From the NCBI GenBank assembly GCA_023213395.1, contig CM041465.1:150729741-150793740 (forward strand): a stretch of DNA of 64,000 bases, given 5' to 3'. Shown in pieces: positions 60,250-64,000 of the stretch. Below the pieces are notes generated by a model. The model searched no databases. It saw only the letters and a program-made list of their open reading frames with translations, and was not told where the DNA came from. Within the stretch, counting starts at the first letter, position 1; the number at the start of each line of letters is the position of its first letter. Origin of the DNA: Cycas panzhihuaensis. Its lineage: Eukaryota; Cycadophyta. Made by a program: the position numbers and the translations under genes.

Positions 60250-61430
60250 ATCTCTAGATCAATTTACTGATGGTTATTTTTAGGCTCTACATTATCCATG
60301 AGCATCAACTTCTCATTGGCTTCTTCAATGCCACAAACATCTTCATCACCTATAGAGTTAAGTAAAGTTTTACCTTCAATTTTAACTTTACCTTTCCCCT
60401 TGTTCTTAGGTCATTTCTCTGGGTGTAGGAACCAACAATCTTCTACGTTGTGACCTGCTCACTTGTAATGAGTATAAGTGATTTTGATTTGGGTGGTATT
60501 GGCTTGTTTCTTCTTGCCAAAACCTCCAATGAGTTGTTGTCCAACTTTACCTAGAAACCTCATTCCTCGGGCAGGTTTGTTGCTTCCTTTTTGAAGTGAA
60601 AATCTTTTCCTCTAAGTATAAGCCTTCTTGTTCCTCTTTTCTATGGCAATCACCTTCTTGCTAGCTTCATCGAGTGATTTAACTTCAAACAGTTAAAGTT
60701 CTTGTTGAATATGATAGTGCAGTCCTCTAATATACTTTAGCATGATATCTTTACCCAGTAAAGAGATGCCCAACACAACAACTTGCTTTTGAAATTTTGT
60801 TGTATAATCTTAGATATTTTGGCCTCTTTCCTATCGGTAATATTGCCATTTAATCCTCTATTGCTCTTAATATCCAATATGATAGAATTGCTTCTTTATG
60901 AGGATTTTAAATTGTTGCTAGGTAATTTCATTTACATTATGGGATTTAAGGTATATATTCCACCAAACTAATGCATGCTTAAATAATTTTAACTTAGCAA
61001 AAGTTATTTTCTACTGGTTTTTATACCCATAAATGGAAAAGTATGTCTCTAGTTTGTCCAACCAACCATCTAATTTTTTAGCATCCAATGTTGCATCATA
61101 GATGGGCAATTCAAGTTTTGCCACTACCTTGAATAGATGTGTTAATACTGCTGGATTGTCTTCTTCTTGTTGGTCTTCTACCAGCTCTTCATTTGTATCT
61201 TCTTTCATTGGTTTATTTTCTTCCTTCTTTACGCCTTTGGCTATTGAAGAAGAAGTTGCAACTAGTTGCACTATAAGTTGGGTTAGCCTATCGAGGTTTT
61301 GCTCCATCTTCATGAACCTTTCCTCCATCTTTTACTCCAGATCAGCCATCTTCCTTTGCTGTCTACGTTCTTTCTCTAGAGGTTCAGTTAAAGGTTCACC
61401 CGTTAACAAATACTAATATCTAGTTTTCAT
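60250..61430 (-). pseudogene. Element F Gag
   Basis: Start at ATG 61430 (MKTRY, then an in-frame stop). The readable part 61328-61011 is MEERFMKMEQNLDRLTQLIV, an acidic region (EDTNEELVEDQQEEDNP), and LELPIYDATLDAKKLDGWLD, KLETYFSIYGY. The Gag core continues with ALVWWNIYL and KYIRGLHYHIQQEL. A zinc-knuckle-like YTHYK, AGHNVEDCWFLHPEK near 60480-60420 has lost Cys residues. Stops are spread throughout. Confidence 0.82.
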
Positions 61431-61520
61431 AAAACTTTCACAATGAAAGCAAGAGGTTTTTGTTTTTTTCTTTTCTTTTTCTTTAAAAATCCCTAAGTTC
61501 CCAAGGGTTTCAAGAAAACT

Positions 61521-61533
61521 AGCTCTGATACCA
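61521..61533 (-). other. Element F primer-binding site (tRNA-iMet type)
   Basis: The minus strand reads TGGTATCAGAGCT, a full match to the common initiator tRNA-Met site, six bases inside the 5' LTR. Confidence 0.9.
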
Positions 61534-61539
61534 AAATAT

Positions 61540-62656
61540 TGATCTAAATTTTAAATGGGAAAGTGAAGACTTAAACCAATTAAAATAAAATCTAGAATAA
61601 TTTACAATAATATTACATATAATTGAAGATATTATGAATTTTCTTACAGAACTCCTTTTGTTTGTGCTCTATTGAGCATGCAAGGAACTGCTACAGTGAG
61701 TTGGGAGAATAGAATGGAGTGTTGGGTGCTTCTTGGGCTACCGTGTGTTCTTTGGAACCTCTACCTTTGAAGTTTGCAAAGCATTTTTTATTGCCGTTAA
61801 CCAAAAATCTTCTTTCTTGGTGAAGAGATCTTACTAGCATCTCTTTCTTAGACTGTTGCTACTGCTATCTTCTTCTCTCGGTTGCAACTTCAATCTTCTA
61901 AGCTCCTTCATAATCTACACAATAGATTTAGGATGTTATTCTGTTGCTTTTCTATTTTTTTTCCTCTTTACACAGAAATTCTGTTGTTGGAGTCGTTCCC
62001 TCTTTTTAGAAAGCAATTTCAGACAACTCTCCTTGAATCTTGCTCCATACTGCATCTAGGGTTGTGGCGTCCTCTTTTCTCTGCAAAAAATCTTTGTCCT
62101 TCGTGCCCAAATCTTTGCCATTTAAAGCCCTATAATGCATTTTACTTTATACGGGTTTTCTATTTTTCTGTTTTCCAATGGATTCCAAAACAGGTTATGA
62201 AATCTTCGTAAAATCCTTTTAATTTGGAGATTTTCCTCTTAAATGTGTAGAGGACACGTGTGAGAAGTTACTCCTTGAATTTCATATAAAATAGAAGCCG
62301 TTTGTATTGCCAAAATCGCTATCGTTTTTATTATTTTTCTGTTTTTCACTTTTCAGGTAGCAGTTGCCACACCTGCAGTAGTACCTACGTAGTAGTGAAA
62401 GTACCTAGGTAGCAGTAACAACACCTGCATAGCAGTGACAGCACCTGGGTAGCAGTGACAACACCTAAGTAGCAGTGACAGCACATGGGTAGCACCTAGT
62501 TGCAATTGTAAAAACACATTTTTTAAGTCTTTTTAAGGCATTTTTCTACTAAATGAAGACCATTAAGCTTTTTTAAAGCATTTTTCTACTAAATAAAGAC
62601 CAAAAACATGAAAAATAAGATATTTTAAGAGTATGTAAAGATTTGAAAATGGATCA
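61540..62656 (-). repeat. 5' LTR of element F
   Basis: 1117 bp, plus strand TGATCTAAATTTTAAATGGG to AAAATGGATCA. Partner of 55700-56825. Confidence 0.95.
62369..62497. repeat. 20-bp minisatellite in the F 5' LTR
   Basis: Same array as 56529-56657, with independent point changes, for example ACCTACGTAGTAGTGA. Confidence 0.88.
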
Positions 62657-62675
62657 GTCCCCAATATGGTCGCTA
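62657..62675 (-). other. Element E primer-binding site, split by element F
   Basis: The minus strand reads TAGCGACCATATTGGGGAC, the counterpart of B's primer site. Element F entered here: its TSD GTCCC is the distal part of this site, and the same bases reappear at 55695. Confidence 0.7.
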
Positions 62676-62676
62676 G

Positions 62677-64000
62677 TGAAATGTGTAAGAGTGGGGGTAG
62701 ACCACAAGAAAAAAAATCATAGGGCATAGAAGGTGAGTGTATAAGGTGGAGGTGAACTAAAACCCTACTCAAGGAACTTGTACACTTCTCGAACAGAAGT
62801 GTGAGGATATGCTATGCTTTTAGATGATTAGGGAAAAGGATAGAGTAGGGAAATATAGATGTTTATGTTTATATATGAATGAATCAAGTTCATTGGTAGT
62901 GGAGGCCTATGGCAAGTTACGATGGGAAACACACCCCTGTGTGCATCTATATGCTCTTTTCATTTAATGAAAATAAGAAGTTATCCTAACTAGAGATACA
63001 ATATAGCCCCATAAGTTTGAGGACTTGCAACTATATGGTCCCTTCCTTCATTTGAGTTTCTAATAAATACATGTAAGGGCTATTATGTAAAATGCTAGTA
63101 TAATATAAAGTGTATAAGAAAAGAAAAGAGGGGTGCTTCTTCTTTTTAGGGAGTTCTTGTGTTTCCTTCTTTTTTTTGGAATTTTATCCCTTTTACCTAA
63201 AGGGGGAAAAAATAAATGAAAGATCTAAAAAGAAAAGGAATCTACTTTCTCTCTCTCTCTCTTTTTAAGAGGAGGAGAAATAAATGAAAGGGAATGCTTC
63301 TTTCTCTTTTTTTCTTTTTCTTTTTTTTTTTTGTCTTTTTCTAAAGAAAAAGGAATGAGGGGGGTATAGGATTAAGAAGAGCCTATTTAAGTTCCTTTTT
63401 ACCCTACCCTTTAATTTATTTTTGGTTATTCCTTTTCTCTTTCTTTTTATTTACTCAAAAGAGAATAAGTCAAAAAAAAAAAGACAAAAAGAGCATACCT
63501 AGAAATTATGAGAGGCATTCCTTTGATGATGTCCTCCTTTAATATGAAAGGGGTTGATCTAGAAGAGTATCTCAAATGGAAATAGATATGTTCTACTATG
63601 TAATGTCTAAGGAAAATTTGATAGTATTTTTACTTGTCATATGCACTTATGACATAAAAAATATGTTAGAAAATAAAAAATATGCAAGATCATTTATGTA
63701 CATAATAGACACGGGAGGAGCAAGAACACTAGACAAATTTGATATGGAAAAACTTGTAATAAAAATCCACCATGGAATTATATTATTATATTGTTATAAA
63801 TTTATTAAGTTATAATGTACTTTAGATCACTATTTATAGATCTATAAGTGCCTCAAATAATTACAATGAGCTTACATCTTTTGACCTAAATAATATCACA
63901 ATATTACATCATATGTTCATACAACATATCACCACATTTATATTAGTCATGTAAGAGGATATAATACAACTTTAATATAAATATAGGGTCTTAAAATCTT
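62677..64000 (-). repeat. 5' LTR of element E, partial
   Basis: Begins TGAAATGTGTAAGAG and follows the 3' LTR (25868 onward) for about 985 bp, including the pyrimidine-rich runs, at roughly 80 % identity by eye. Similarity stops near 63663. The rest of this LTR lies beyond the window or beyond an insertion. Confidence 0.85.
63664..64000. mobile_element. Possible start of another insertion in E's 5' LTR
   Basis: From TGTTAGAAAAT onward the sequence no longer matches the partner LTR, although about 1.5 kb of LTR should remain. A TGTTAG start is common for copia-type LTRs. The other end is off the window. A 79-codon ORF across the junction is not supported as a gene. Confidence 0.35.

Larger units (their letters stand above)
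55700..62656 (-). mobile_element. Element F: full-length chromovirus-type Ty3/gypsy retrotransposon
   Basis: 6957 bp between perfect TSDs GTCCC (55695-55699 and 62657-62661). LTRs of 1126 and 1117 bp, an iMet primer site, Gag, protease, RT, RNase H and integrase in gypsy order, and a polypurine tract. The integrase pattern ([32 protein letters not shown]) is that of chromoviruses, possibly Galadriel-like. The LTRs differ by roughly 7 % by eye. Coding parts have stops. It is inserted in the primer-binding site of element E. Confidence 0.95.

Overview
This is plant nuclear DNA, most likely from an angiosperm with a large genome. It is packed with nested LTR retrotransposons, and I see no intact host gene, tRNA or rRNA. 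The evidence is the set of polyproteins (three Ty3/gypsy groups and one Ty1/copia), tRNA-iMet-type primer sites, 5-bp target-site duplications (TSDs), and a plant-mobile-domain-like gene carried antisense inside one family. No species can be named from the sequence.

Layout. Element A (1-9285, + strand) is the 3' part of a Tat-lineage Ty3/gypsy element: the end of reverse transcriptase (RT), RNase H (RNH), integrase (INT), an antisense gene, a second RNase H of archaeal type (aRNH), and a 3' LTR. Element D (9910 to 25867, + strand) is an old chromovirus-like Ty3/gypsy element. It is cut by copia element C (10624-18236, - strand, TSD ATAAC), by a solo Tat LTR (22595-25229), and by element E, which enters its integrase at 25868. 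Element E (25868 to beyond 64000, - strand) is an old Tat element. It is itself cut by element B (29661-46696, - strand, Tat, TSD GTATG), which sits inside E's aRNH, and by element F (55700-62656, - strand, chromovirus, TSD GTCCC), which sits inside E's primer-binding site. A further insertion may start at 63664 in E's 5' LTR.

How the parts fit. The Tat copies A, B and E share one plan: Gag-Pol in a single frame, then an antisense spliced gene with its own TATA box, then a separate sense aRNH ORF, then the 3' LTR. The antisense protein resembles the plant mobile domain, with an acidic GEAGPS-rich tail and a charged C-terminal exon. In A and B the predicted intron is 112 bp in both copies. A 28-nt hairpin lies exactly 142 bp upstream of the main exon in both, and three of its base pairs differ by paired substitutions. 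These features are the most interesting content of the window.

State of decay. All polyproteins are broken. A's visible pol and most of B's Gag-Pol are broken mainly by in-frame stops rather than indels, as expected from methylated-cytosine decay. The one long domain ORF still open is B's aRNH (140 codons). By-eye LTR divergence agrees with the nesting order: E is the oldest of the dated elements, and C, B and F are younger.
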